A stretch of DNA of 64,000 nucleotides, taken from positions 674,394 to 738,393 of the forward strand of contig NZ_FNEZ01000001.1 in NCBI RefSeq assembly GCF_900100375.1, given 5' to 3'. How positions within the stretch are numbered: the first letter of the stretch is position 1; the number at the start of each line of letters is the position of its first letter. The DNA is from Flavobacterium noncentrifugens. GTDB lineage: Bacteria; Bacteroidota; Bacteroidia; Flavobacteriales; Flavobacteriaceae. Shown here piece after piece: positions 16,601 to 25,899 of the stretch. The translations under genes and the position numbers were made by a program. The notes below the pieces were generated by a model. That model was not told the origin of the DNA, made no database searches, and saw nothing but the letters and a program-made list of their open reading frames with translations.

Positions 16601-19600
16601 TTATTTTGAAATTAATATTCTCGTTTTGAGGTCGTCGAACTCGATCTCGGTGCCCGAAGGTAATGCATCTGTAAATGCAATTGTTTCAGTTAATGTTTCA
16701 GATTTTATATAATCTGCATTTTTTTCTATGGCGTCTTTTAATATTCCGTTTCCGGCTTCAACCTGGACGTTTATTTTATCAGTCACTTCAAATCCTGAGT
16801 CTTTTCTAAGGTTCTGGATCCTGTTGACCAATTCTCTTGCGATGCCTTCTTTCTTAAGTTCTTCAGTGATCGTAATATCGAGCGCGACGGTGATGTTTCC
16901 TGAATTCGCAACAAGCCAGCCTTCAATATCCTGTGACGTAATTTCGACATCTTGTAAGGATAAAGTTATACTATTTCCGGATAACTCAATATTTGCGATT
17001 CCGAGGCGCTCAAACTGTGCGATCTCAAGCTGTGTAAATTTTTGTATCTGATTGGAAATCAATCCCATATCTTTACCAAATCGTGGTCCTAATGTTTTGA
17101 AATTGGGTTTGATCTGTTTCACTAAAATCCCCGAAGCATCGTCTAAAAGTTCGATTTCCTTTACATTCACTTCGGCTTTTATGAGATCGGAAATCGCTTC
17201 AATTTCAGCCTTTTGAGCTGCGTCAAGTACCGGAATCATTACCTTTTGCAGCGGTTGGCGCACTTTGATCATTTCTTTTTTACGAAGCGACAAAACCAGT
17301 GACGAAATCGTCTGGGCCTTCTGCATTTTGGACTCTAACATTTTATTAACATAATTGTCAACACTTTTCGGAAACTCGGCCAAATGTACACTGTCATATT
17401 TTTCTGACTGTGTCGCCTGGGTTAAGTCTCTGTAAAGTTTCTCCATGAAAAACGGCGCGATCGGCGCACTGAGTTTTGCCACGGTTAACAAGCAGGTATA
17501 AAGCGTTTGGTAAGCAGCAATTTTATCGGTCGCATATTCGCCTTTCCAGAATCTTCTGCGGCACAAACGGACGTACCAATTGCTCAGGTTTTCCTGAACA
17601 AATTCAGAAATTGCTCGTGCGGCTTTTGTTGGTTCATAATCGGCGTAAAAACCGTCTACATCTTTGACTAAAGTGTTCAGTTCAGAAATGATCCACTGGT
17701 CGATTTCAGGTCTTTCGTTTACAGGAATTTCAGCTTCCGCGTAAGTAAATCCGTCGATGTTCGCATACAATGAAAAGAACGAATAGGTATTGTATAACGT
17801 CCCGAAGAATTTTCTTCTGACCTCAGCAATGCCTTCAATATCAAATTTTAGGTTGTCCCACGGATTTGCGTTTGAAATCATGTACCAACGCGTTGCATCC
17901 GGTCCATATTCTGCAATGGTTTCAAACGGATCGGTGGCATTACCCAAACGTTTCGACATTTTTTGCCCGTTTTTATCCAAAACCAAACCATTCGAAACGA
18001 CATTTTTGTATGCGATTTTGTCAAAAACCAAAGTTCCAATCGCGTGTAATGTATAAAACCAACCTCGTGTCTGGTCTACGCCTTCTGCAATAAAATCGGC
18101 AGGAAAATCTTTGTTTTCGTCAATATAATCTTTGTTTTCAAACGGATAATGCCATTGTGCATACGGCATTGCGCCCGAATCAAACCAAACATCGATCAGA
18201 TCGGTTTCACGTGTCATTGGTTTTCCCGATTTGGATACCAATGTGATCGCGTCGACTACATTTTTGTGCAAATCGACTAAATCGTAATTTTCTTCGGACA
18301 TGTTTCCGATTTCGAATCCTTTGAACGGATTTTCTTTTTGGAAACCGGCTTCGATCGATTTTTCAATTTCTTCGTACAATTCCTGTATAGAGCCAACAAG
18401 GATTTCTTCGGTTTTGTCTTCTGTTCTCCAGATTGGCAACGGAATTCCCCAATAGCGCGATCGCGATAAATTCCAGTCGTTGGCATTTTTAAGCCAGTTC
18501 CCAAAACGGCCTTCTCCGGTTGCTTTTGGCTTCCAGTTGATGGTTTCGTTCAGGTCGAACATTCTGTCTTTAACATCTGTGATTTTGATGAACCACGAAT
18601 CCAAAGGATAATACAACAATGGTTCGTCTGTTCTCCACGAATGCGGATAACTGTGGACGTATTTTTCGACTTTGAATGCTTTGTTTTCTTCTTTAAGTCG
18701 GATGGCGATTTCTACATCGACTGATTTTTCTGGCGCAGTTCCGGCGTCGTAATATTCGTTTTTGACATATTTTCCGGCGAAATCACCCATATGCGACGTG
18801 AATTTTCCCTGCAAATCAACAAGCGGAACCGGAATGTTATTTTCATCTAAAACCAACATTGGCGGTACTTCCGGCATGGCTTCTTTGGCTACTTTCGCAT
18901 CATCGGCACCAAATGTAGGCGCGGTGTGTACGATTCCGGTTCCATCTTCGGTGGTTACAAAATCTCCGGAAATGACTCTAAACGCATTTTCAGGATTTTG
19001 GTATGGAAGCGTGTATTTTAATAGTTGTTCGTATTTTATTCCGACCAAATCCGAACCTTTGAATTCCTTTATGATTTGGTATGGAATTTTTTTGTCACCT
19101 GATTTGAAGTTTTCAAAATCTGGTGCATCTTCACTTTCAAAAAACCCTTTTGAGAATTGTTTTCCAACAAGGTTTTTTGCCAAAATCACATTGATTGGCT
19201 CAAACGTATATTGATTAAACGTTTTTACCAATACATAATCGATTTTCGGGCCAACAGTCAATGCCGTATTTGAAGGCAAAGTCCATGGCGTGGTCGTCCA
19301 GGCCAAAATGTGGATGTCTCCAAAACCTTGTAAAAAATCCGGAAACGTTTCATTCAAAACTTTGAATTGCGCTACAACTGTCGTATCCGTGACATCGCGG
19401 TAACTGCCGGGCTGGTTGACTTCATGCGAAGACAATCCGGTTCCGGCTTTTGGCGAATACGGCTGGATCGTGTAGCCTTTGTACATCAAACCTTTGTCGT
19501 AGATCTGTTTCAGCAGCCACCAAACCGATTCCATGTATTTGGATTTGTAGGTCACATACGGATTTTCCATATCGACCCAGTAGCCCATTTTTTCAGTCAG

Positions 19601-20005
19601 GTCGTTCCATACATCAGTGTAGCGCATAACGGTTTTTTTACACGCTTCGTTGTATTCTTCGATCGAGATGGTTTTCCCGATGTCTTCTTTGGTGATGCCG
19701 AGTTCTTTTTCAGTGCCGAGTTCAACAGGAAGTCCGTGTGTGTCCCAGCCTGCTTTACGTTTGACCTGAAAGCCTTTTTGGGTTTTGTATCGGCAAAAAA
19801 TATCCTTGATCGCGCGCGCCATCACGTGGTGAATTCCCGGCAGTCCGTTTGCAGACGGCGGGCCTTCAAAAAACACGAATGGCTGGCTGCCTTCGCGTGT
19901 TGTGATGCTTTTTTCGAATATGTGTTCTTTTTTCCAGAAATCGAGCACTTCAGACGCTACAGTTGGCAGGTCAAGCCCTTTATATTCAGTAAACTTGGTG
20001 TTCAT
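16601..20005 (-). CDS. ileS: Isoleucyl-tRNA synthetase
   Basis: Class I aminoacyl-tRNA synthetase that charges tRNA-Ile. About 1134 residues, the long type with a C-terminal extension (DUF5915-like) found in Bacteroidetes and eukaryote-like IleRS. The HIGH-type motif is PPSANGLPGIHH near residue 53, the editing domain follows (AWTTTPWTLPSNTALTVGP), the WFDSG block is intact and the second class signature is QKMSKRLGN. The start is placed at 20005 (MNTKFTEYKG) to match family N-termini; an in-frame ATG nine bases upstream (20014) is also possible. No T-box or other leader regulation is visible. Confidence 0.97.
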   Translation of the reverse strand: MNTKFTEYKGLDLPTVASEVLDFWKKEHIFEKSITTREGSQPFVFFEGPPSANGLPGIHHVMARAIKDIFCRYKTQKGFQVKRKAGWDTHGLPVELGTEKELGITKEDIGKTISIEEYNEACKKTVMRYTDVWNDLTEKMGYWVDMENPYVTYKSKYMESVWWLLKQIYDKGLMYKGYTIQPYSPKAGTGLSSHEVNQPGSYRDVTDTTVVAQFKVLNETFPDFLQGFGDIHILAWTTTPWTLPSNTALTVGPKIDYVLVKTFNQYTFEPINVILAKNLVGKQFSKGFFESEDAPDFENFKSGDKKIPYQIIKEFKGSDLVGIKYEQLLKYTLPYQNPENAFRVISGDFVTTEDGTGIVHTAPTFGADDAKVAKEAMPEVPPMLVLDENNIPVPLVDLQGKFTSHMGDFAGKYVKNEYYDAGTAPEKSVDVEIAIRLKEENKAFKVEKYVHSYPHSWRTDEPLLYYPLDSWFIKITDVKDRMFDLNETINWKPKATGEGRFGNWLKNANDWNLSRSRYWGIPLPIWRTEDKTEEILVGSIQELYEEIEKSIEAGFQKENPFKGFEIGNMSEENYDLVDLHKNVVDAITLVSKSGKPMTRETDLIDVWFDSGAMPYAQWHYPFENKDYIDENKDFPADFIAEGVDQTRGWFYTLHAIGTLVFDKIAYKNVVSNGLVLDKNGQKMSKRLGNATDPFETIAEYGPDATRWYMISNANPWDNLKFDIEGIAEVRRKFFGTLYNTYSFFSLYANIDGFTYAEAEIPVNERPEIDQWIISELNTLVKDVDGFYADYEPTKAARAISEFVQENLSNWYVRLCRRRFWKGEYATDKIAAYQTLYTCLLTVAKLSAPIAPFFMEKLYRDLTQATQSEKYDSVHLAEFPKSVDNYVNKMLESKMQKAQTISSLVLSLRKKEMIKVRQPLQKVMIPVLDAAQKAEIEAISDLIKAEVNVKEIELLDDASGILVKQIKPNFKTLGPRFGKDMGLISNQIQKFTQLEIAQFERLGIANIELSGNSITLSLQDVEITSQDIEGWLVANSGNITVALDITITEELKKEGIARELVNRIQNLRKDSGFEVTDKINVQVEAGNGILKDAIEKNADYIKSETLTETIAFTDALPSGTEIEFDDLKTRILISK

Positions 20006-20103
20006 TTGGGTCATTTTCTAAAATCAATTTGCGAAAGTAAGGAATTTTATTTTTTTATGGGTTAATTCGGGGGATTTTCACTATTCTTTGCGCGAGGCCG
20101 CGT

Positions 20104-20213
20104 GAGCGATTGCAGCGGAAATCCTTTTTTTTGATTATCTCGGAGTGCAACGCTGGGAAGTTAAACGCGAAGCGAAAAAAGATTGAAGCATTTGAAATTA
20201 AAAGGAGGACAGC
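20104..20213 (+). repeat. Intergenic repeat, family B, degenerate copy
   Basis: Contains GAGCGATTGCAGCGGAAATCC followed by a T-run and, further on, AAAAAAGATTGAAGC and AGGAGGACAGCC, which match the left and right halves of the family B element loosely. It lies between ileS and recO. The remaining bases to 20289 include a GCGGATTTGCGTAGAT segment (20257-20272) like another short flavobacterial repeat also seen near 34802. Confidence 0.45.
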
Positions 20214-20289
20214 CAGTGGCTGTCAGGTATTTTTAAAAACTAAATAAAAAAGACCGCGGATTTGCGTAGATGTCGCTGACTTTTTTGAA

Positions 20290-21003
20290 TCAGGCGAAAA
20301 TCTCTTTTAAAATATCGAGTGATCTGGGTTTTTTGAATCCGTCGAGGTGCAACGTGTAATATTCGATGAGGATTTTGAGCAGGATTTGACGTTCGGTGAT
20401 GTGAAATGCTTTGTGGCTGTCGGTGAATTTGAGTACGATGAGTTTTTTAAACAGGTTGGTTTCGTGTTCGGATAAGGAACTGACGGCGTGCAGCGGACTA
20501 AAAACACCTTCGATAAGCTCGAAAAACGGAAAATCCATTTCGGAAATATCCGGGTAAAAACCGAGGTGTTTGGTGGTTTCGAGCATTAAAATCAGATGGA
20601 AATTGGCAATCTCATCATGATGGTCGAGCCATTGTAAAGCCGTTTCAAGAAAATCGAAAAAGGCTTCGTTTTTTTCTTCTTCGTGGATCGAATGGTGCAG
20701 GATTTCAGAAACAAACATGACGATCGTGCTTTTGACCAGATCGGAATGGACGGATTGAAACGGCGTGGCGATCTTGATTTCTTTAAAATGTTCGAGCGTG
20801 CCTTTGTTTTTGTGTGAGGCGTCGATTTCGAGTATCGTCAAGGGCTGGAAATAGGCGATTTTCTGGCTGGATTTTCCAGATGAAAATGCGTTGCGGACAA
20901 AGTAGGATTTGAGGCCGTCGGATTGCGTAAAGCATTTCACGATCAGGCTTTTTTCCTGATATTTGAGCGATGAAATGACGATGGCTTTGGTTTTGACCTG
21001 CAT
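20290..21003 (-). CDS. recO: DNA repair protein RecO
   Basis: Recombination mediator that helps RecR load RecA onto SSB-coated single strands (RecFOR pathway). The 237-residue protein has the N-terminal OB-fold (MQVKTKAIVISSLKYQEKSLIVKCFTQSDG), then the helical domain with LVKSTIVMFVSEILHHSIHEEEKNEAFFDFLETALQWLD. The zinc-finger cysteines present in some RecO proteins are absent, as in many Bacteroidetes. It lies downstream of porZ on the same strand. Confidence 0.92.
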   Translation of the reverse strand: MQVKTKAIVISSLKYQEKSLIVKCFTQSDGLKSYFVRNAFSSGKSSQKIAYFQPLTILEIDASHKNKGTLEHFKEIKIATPFQSVHSDLVKSTIVMFVSEILHHSIHEEEKNEAFFDFLETALQWLDHHDEIANFHLILMLETTKHLGFYPDISEMDFPFFELIEGVFSPLHAVSSLSEHETNLFKKLIVLKFTDSHKAFHITERQILLKILIEYYTLHLDGFKKPRSLDILKEIFA

Positions 21004-21004
21004 T

Positions 21005-21086
21005 GGGATTTACGATTTTTGATTTAAGATTTAAGATTTTACATACGTTGCGGCAAATCGCAAATCTTAATTCGTAAATCTTAAAT
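21005..21086. repeat. Intergenic inverted repeat, family D (GATTTACGATTT type)
   Basis: GGATTTACGATTTTTGATTT at the left and its approximate complement (AAATCTTAATTCGTAAATC) at the right frame an 80-base gap between porZ and recO. Related units occur at 44618-44701, 47676-47705 and 59332-59360. The pairing is imperfect but repeated GATTTA/CGATTT words are clear. Confidence 0.6.
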
Positions 21087-23374
21087 TATCTGATGATCAT
21101 GACTTTTTTGACTTTGGTTTCGACGCCGTCTTTAGATGAAATGAGCACCATGTAAACGCCTGAGGCGACTTTGTATTTTCCGAATGCGGAAGTGTCCCAC
21201 TCAATGGTTCCGCCTTCGGCGATGGTTTCGTAGACAAGGTTTCCACCGATGTCGGCAATTTTAACATTGGCCTGATCCATGAGTCCGCTGATTTTTACCG
21301 TACCATAATATTCTGGTCGGACAGGGTTTGGATAAATATAAACATTTTCAAGATTGTCGCTTGCTGCGGTAGAAATTCCGTTAAACGAAACCATTCCCCT
21401 GTCTGTAGCAAAAAAAACTTCTCCGGTTGCGCTGTTGATATCGATGTCATTTACATTGTTGCTGGGCAATGGCGAGTTGCTCTGGTTAAAGGCATAGATG
21501 GTTTTTTGTCCGTCGGAAGACACGTAAAAAACGCCGGCATCAAGTGTGCCCACCCATTTATTATTGGCGCCATCGACGACAATGTCTGTGATTGGCTGCT
21601 GAAAAAAGAGTTCTTCATTGGTATTGTTTTCTACGATGACAATGTTTTCGGGAACCATCTGTTCATCTGAAAGAAAAGCATCAACGCTTGAAAGTACGCG
21701 AAGCCCTTTACTGGTTCCAATCCACAATTGATCTCTCCTGTCAACCGCAGCAATATTTACAATTAAGCTTGGCAATTCTCCTTTATCCGGCTTATCGGTC
21801 ATGCTTTTTGGAAGTTGTCCATACGTTTCATTAAATGCGATCAATCCGTCATCGCGGGTTGGAATCCATTTTGTTCCATTCTTGTCAATAGTAAGCTTTC
21901 CCATGTTTAATTTGCTCACTGTTTTATAAACACTGCTCAGGTCATAGGCGCCCCATTGCCCATTGGTTCTCAAAACTTTGAGCCCGTTTTTGGTCATGCT
22001 GTTTGTCACCCAGAGATTTCCTGCTGCATCAAAGGCAGTTCCGTCGATCCTAATATCAGTGGCAGTTTGGCCAATCTCAAGGCCACTATTGGTATTGTTG
22101 TATAGAATACTTGGAACATCATTTTCGATTTTTAGCAAACCTGAGAAAAACGAACTCACGTAAACCTGCTTGTCGTTTGACGGATTGATTGTAACCCTCG
22201 AAAGCGCTTTGGCACCCAGGACATCTTCATACGGTATGGTGTTCCATGTTCCAGAACTGTACTTGCTGATGCCGAATTGCGTTGGCGGGTCTCCGATAAA
22301 GCCATACGGGTTATAGTCTTTTGTATATCCGCCATAGACAGCCCACAAATCCTTAGGAGTTACTGAAATGGCAAAAATATTATTTCTATCAGGCCCGAGC
22401 GGCGTAATGTTTTCATAAGTACCACCGCTAAATCCTGTCACATACAATCCGTGCTCAAGCGTACCTATATAAAGCGTATCGCCAACGAGCATGGCGCAGG
22501 TAAATTTCACATCGGTTTCATCAGTAATTTCGGTGTTGCTAAGAATGCGTACCTGGGCAAGGTTTGAATTGTAAATGTAGATTTTATCTTCGGAAGTAAT
22601 CAAAAGGTAATTATCGTTTGCACGGATGTCTGCTAAGTTTTTGGCCAGGGTTGTCAGGGGCGAAAGATTGGTGCCCTGAATCCTGTATACGGTGTTGAGC
22701 GTGTTTACGCCTACCAATTTATCGTCAATGCGTTCGACGCCGCTCCAGTTGTTATTAAGCGTTGTCCATTGGCTAAAATCATTTAGGTTTGGATTGTTGA
22801 TATCGGCGAATTTCATTCCCTGGTCTGGCGTCGCTGCATAAATTTTATTTTCAAAAATGGCTGTTTGCTTCACGGCAAGCTTGGCACCGTTGCTTCCTAT
22901 AAAATAGGTATCGCCAAATTGCATGATATTGAGATTGTATTGTACGATCCCAAAATCACACGAAATGTAAACGATTCCCTGGTATTCATTAAAATGATTG
23001 ATCTTTTTGATGTCCGGAGAAATGGTTTTATTGATGATGTCTACAACATTCAGCACACTGCCATCTGCATCGTTAATGACAATCATCAACCCGTTTTGAT
23101 AACCAACCAATGTTTTTTTGAATGCGATGCTGTGGTAAAGAGATGTGATCGTTTGTCCGGAAAGCCCATCAATGGTAGTAAGTGTTTTGATCGCGCCATT
23201 TGCCAGGTCTTTTGAGAATAAGGCATTTTCTGATGCTGCCGTAATTTTATTCGCGCCTTCTGTAATATCTTTGATTTCCTTATATCCAAAATAACCTTTC
23301 CAAAGCTTTTTACCCTGGGTAAAACCGGTTTGGATCGTGAGCAGCAGCAGCAGGACAGAGAAATATTTTTTCAT
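21086..23374 (-). CDS. porZ: PorZ-like type IX secretion system beta-propeller protein
   Basis: Probable part of the PorU-PorV-PorQ-PorZ attachment complex, which cleaves T9SS signals and anchors cargo on the surface. About 762 residues from MKKYFSVLLLLLTIQTGFTQ (signal peptide). Most of the protein is made of seven- to eight-residue strand repeats typical of two-component-regulator propellers (LWIGTSKGLRVLSS, KWVGTLDAGVFYVSS, EVFFATDRGMVSFNG). The C-terminal 80 residues are a T9SS type A sorting domain (VYIYPNPVRPEYYGTVKISG ... VKKVMIIR). The start at 23374 is chosen for the signal peptide. Promoter box TATATTTG at 23399-23406. The layout fits PorZ; another sorted propeller protein is the alternative. 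Confidence 0.8.
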   Translation of the reverse strand: MKKYFSVLLLLLTIQTGFTQGKKLWKGYFGYKEIKDITEGANKITAASENALFSKDLANGAIKTLTTIDGLSGQTITSLYHSIAFKKTLVGYQNGLMIVINDADGSVLNVVDIINKTISPDIKKINHFNEYQGIVYISCDFGIVQYNLNIMQFGDTYFIGSNGAKLAVKQTAIFENKIYAATPDQGMKFADINNPNLNDFSQWTTLNNNWSGVERIDDKLVGVNTLNTVYRIQGTNLSPLTTLAKNLADIRANDNYLLITSEDKIYIYNSNLAQVRILSNTEITDETDVKFTCAMLVGDTLYIGTLEHGLYVTGFSGGTYENITPLGPDRNNIFAISVTPKDLWAVYGGYTKDYNPYGFIGDPPTQFGISKYSSGTWNTIPYEDVLGAKALSRVTINPSNDKQVYVSSFFSGLLKIENDVPSILYNNTNSGLEIGQTATDIRIDGTAFDAAGNLWVTNSMTKNGLKVLRTNGQWGAYDLSSVYKTVSKLNMGKLTIDKNGTKWIPTRDDGLIAFNETYGQLPKSMTDKPDKGELPSLIVNIAAVDRRDQLWIGTSKGLRVLSSVDAFLSDEQMVPENIVIVENNTNEELFFQQPITDIVVDGANNKWVGTLDAGVFYVSSDGQKTIYAFNQSNSPLPSNNVNDIDINSATGEVFFATDRGMVSFNGISTAASDNLENVYIYPNPVRPEYYGTVKISGLMDQANVKIADIGGNLVYETIAEGGTIEWDTSAFGKYKVASGVYMVLISSKDGVETKVKKVMIIR

Positions 23375-23398
23375 TGCGGTAATCAACATTTAGGAACA

Positions 23399-23406
23399 CA
23401 AATATA
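23399..23406 (-). promoter_or_regulatory. Promoter -7 box of porZ
   Basis: Minus strand reads TATATTTG, 24 bases before the chosen ATG at 23374. This supports that start over the ATG at 23389. Confidence 0.5.
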
Positions 23407-23456
23407 GTACAAACGAAAATAAAGTGGGTTTCATATATCCGGATAATATAAGGTAC

Positions 23457-23486
23457 AAAAAAAGCCTCCATTTTCATGAAGGCTTC
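23457..23486 (-). terminator. Terminator of gdhA
   Basis: Stem AAGCCT/AGGCTT (23462-23467 with 23480-23485) extended inward by TCCA/TGAA-type pairs, with a seven-base T-run on the minus strand, 20 bases after the stop codon. Confidence 0.75.
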
Positions 23487-23505
23487 CTTATTAATTGGCG
23501 GTTGA

Positions 23506-24849
23506 TTATACAACACCCTGTCCTAACATGGCATCAGCCACTTTTACGAATCCGGCGATGTTCGCGCCTTTCACGTAATCTACATAACCATTTCCGTCAG
23601 AACCATATTTTACGCAAGACGCGTGAATGTTCAGCATGATGTTTTTCAATCTTTCGTCAACTTCTTCAGTCGTCCAGCTCAAACGCAAAGAGTTTTGAGA
23701 CATTTCAAGTCCGGAAGTTGCAACACCACCAGCATTAGACGCTTTTCCCGGTGCGAAAAGGATTTTTGCATTTTGGAAAACGGTTACCGCTTCAGGAGTT
23801 GAAGGCATGTTTGCGCCTTCAGCCACACAGATGCAGCCATTTGCTACAAGCGCTTTTGCATCGTCTCCGTTGAGTTCGTTTTGGGTTGCACAAGGCAAAG
23901 CCACGTCACATTTTACTTCCCAAGGGCGTTTTCCTGCTACGTATTTTGCGTTTGGATATTTATTAAGGTAATCGCTGATGCGTCCGTAATTTACGTTTTT
24001 GATTTCCATGACGTAGGACAATTTCTCTGCGTCGATGCCGTCTGCATCATAAATGTATCCTGCAGAATCTGATAAAGTCACGACTTTTCCGCCCAATTCA
24101 GTTGCTTTTTCAGCAGCATATTGTGCTACGTTTCCTGAACCAGAAATTACAACGGTTTTTCCGCTGAAGCTGTCACCTTTGGTTCCAAGCATGCTTTGTG
24201 CAAAATACACATCGCCATAACCTGTCGCTTCCGGACGGATCAATGAACCTCCGAAGGCAATTCCTTTTCCGGTTAAAACGCCCGTAAATTCGTTTCTTAA
24301 TCTTTTGTATTGTCCAAACATGTAACCTACTTCACGCCCGCCAACACCGATATCTCCGGCAGGAACATCAGTATCTGCACCAATGTGTTTTGACAATTCG
24401 GTCATGAACGACTGGCAGAATTTCATAATTTCGTTGTCTGATTTTCCTTTCGGATCAAAATCGGCCCCACCTTTTCCGCCGCCCATTGGCAAAGTCGTTA
24501 AGCTGTTTTTGAAGGTCTGCTCGAAAGCAAGGAATTTAAGAATGCTTAGGTTTACAGATGGATGAAAACGGATTCCGCCTTTGTATGGCCCGATCGCAGA
24601 GTTCATCTGGATCCTGTATCCGCGGTTTACCTGCGTATTTCCGGCATCGTCTAACCATACGACGCGAAACATGATGATGCGTTCTGCTTCTACCATTCTT
24701 TCGAGAAGCATTTTGTTCTGGTATTTTTTATTTTCTTCAATAAACGGAATTACAGTTTCTGCAACTTCGTGTACAGCCTGTAGAAATTCCGGCTCATTAG
24801 GGTTTCTTTTGGCAACGCCTTCAACAAATGCATTGATACTTTTTGACAT
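23506..24849 (-). CDS. gdhA: NADP-specific glutamate dehydrogenase
   Basis: Hexameric enzyme that aminates 2-oxoglutarate to glutamate; it links ammonium assimilation to the TCA cycle. The 447-residue protein (start MSKSINAFVEG) matches the small bacterial NADP type. Visible blocks are the substrate site PYKGGIRFHPSVNLSILKFLAFEQ, the glycine-rich LPMGGGKGGADFDPKGKSD with the catalytic Lys, PAGDIGVGGREVGYMFGQYK, and the Rossmann VVISGSGNVAQYAAEKA. A longer frame to 24921 runs through the promoter box at 24897-24904 and is rejected. Single gene with its own terminator. Confidence 0.98.
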   Translation of the reverse strand: MSKSINAFVEGVAKRNPNEPEFLQAVHEVAETVIPFIEENKKYQNKMLLERMVEAERIIMFRVVWLDDAGNTQVNRGYRIQMNSAIGPYKGGIRFHPSVNLSILKFLAFEQTFKNSLTTLPMGGGKGGADFDPKGKSDNEIMKFCQSFMTELSKHIGADTDVPAGDIGVGGREVGYMFGQYKRLRNEFTGVLTGKGIAFGGSLIRPEATGYGDVYFAQSMLGTKGDSFSGKTVVISGSGNVAQYAAEKATELGGKVVTLSDSAGYIYDADGIDAEKLSYVMEIKNVNYGRISDYLNKYPNAKYVAGKRPWEVKCDVALPCATQNELNGDDAKALVANGCICVAEGANMPSTPEAVTVFQNAKILFAPGKASNAGGVATSGLEMSQNSLRLSWTTEEVDERLKNIMLNIHASCVKYGSDGNGYVDYVKGANIAGFVKVADAMLGQGVV

Positions 24850-24896
24850 GATTATTAAGTTAATAACGTTTAAGAAAACGTTTTCGTTTGATTGGA

Positions 24897-24904
24897 CAAA
24901 TATA
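24897..24904 (-). promoter_or_regulatory. Promoter -7 box of gdhA
   Basis: Minus strand reads TATATTTG, 47 bases before the ATG at 24849. The leader includes an AACGTTTAAGAAAACGTT dyad (24866-24883) that could be an operator. Confidence 0.5.
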
Positions 24905-25077
24905 AGCGATATCAGAAACATCCTATCGATATTTTTTATATTCTCAATAAAATTATCTTTTTGTTAAGGAATCACAACGAGATCAGCTAATAAATATGGG
25001 TTTATACCATAATGTTATTATTTTTCCATATAATTAAGTATTTCTTTATTTTATTTTATAAGTGAATTATGTTTTTA

Positions 25078-25085
25078 TATATTTG
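25078..25085 (+). promoter_or_regulatory. Promoter -7 box of the outer-membrane protein gene at 25108
   Basis: Plus strand reads TATATTTG, 22 bases before the ATG at 25108. A start at 25069 would lie inside the promoter. Confidence 0.55.
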
Positions 25086-25107
25086 TCAGGATTTGAAATC
25101 TAAAATA

Positions 25108-25869
25108 ATGTTAAAGAAGGCTATTCTATTCATACTAATCGTTTTGGGCTGTTCCAACAGTTCTCAGGCGCAATACGAGCAATTTTATAAGGAATTTGGA
25201 ATCATGGCCGGACCGGTTTTTTTAAAGTCGGATTTCGGGGCGAGAGGTGATTTTGAGAACTTTACAAAGAATAGCGGATTTACCGTTGGTGGATTTTACT
25301 ACCTGACTTTCGTTGAGAATTTTCCAAACATCCGTGAGAAATTTAAATTCAGGCTTGAGGCTTCCTACACTTCGGTGAACATGAAGCACTACGGAAAATA
25401 CGTTGACAATACAAGCAATTCCCTCTTCACAAGACAACTTCGCGCTATGGAAGGCAAAACAACCATCGGGACTTTTGGGGTTCAGGTTGAATTTTTCCCA
25501 TGGAGGGTTGATGATTACAACCGTGGAGGTTCTCCATTCACACCCTATATTGCCGGTGGTGTCCAAGTAAACAGTTACAGTTCAGAAGTTACGTCTTCCT
25601 TAGGAAAAATTGGTACGCCTGAAGCTACGCCTGCTAAATACATGAGCGGTGCTAAAACCGATCAGGGCGTTGCAGGATCATTATCTGCAAGTATTGGTAC
25701 ACGTATTAAAATTGCCGATTATCACGCACTCATCTTTGAAATGAGAGGACAGTATTACTTATCTGACTGGGTTGACGGTTTAAACCCGAACAACAAAGTA
25801 TATAAAGAGAACAAATCAAATGACTGGTCAACAGCAATTACCGTAGGTTACGTTTACTACTTTAATTAA
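25108..25869 (+). CDS. Outer-membrane beta-barrel-like protein, THC0290_0291-type
   Basis: Exported protein of 253 residues with signal peptide MLKKAILFILIVLGCSNSSQAQ and a mature part made of alternating strands (YKEFGIMAGPVFLKSDF, FKFRLEASYTSVNMKHYGKYV, VGYVYYFN at the end), as in small PorT- or OmpW-like barrels. The sequence reminds me of the flavobacterial family named THC0290_0291; I cannot verify this without a search. The last residues (YVYYFN) fit a barrel-assembly signal. It is transcribed alone from the promoter at 25078 and converges with the Cys/Met enzyme gene. Confidence 0.8.
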   Translation: MLKKAILFILIVLGCSNSSQAQYEQFYKEFGIMAGPVFLKSDFGARGDFENFTKNSGFTVGGFYYLTFVENFPNIREKFKFRLEASYTSVNMKHYGKYVDNTSNSLFTRQLRAMEGKTTIGTFGVQVEFFPWRVDDYNRGGSPFTPYIAGGVQVNSYSSEVTSSLGKIGTPEATPAKYMSGAKTDQGVAGSLSASIGTRIKIADYHALIFEMRGQYYLSDWVDGLNPNNKVYKENKSNDWSTAITVGYVYYFN

Positions 25870-25899
25870 ACTGCCAACCAATCATTATTTATTGGATAT

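Noticed and set aside
19367..20065. 232-codon frame on the plus strand over ileS
   Set aside because: Antisense shadow of a highly conserved synthetase, with no family resemblance.
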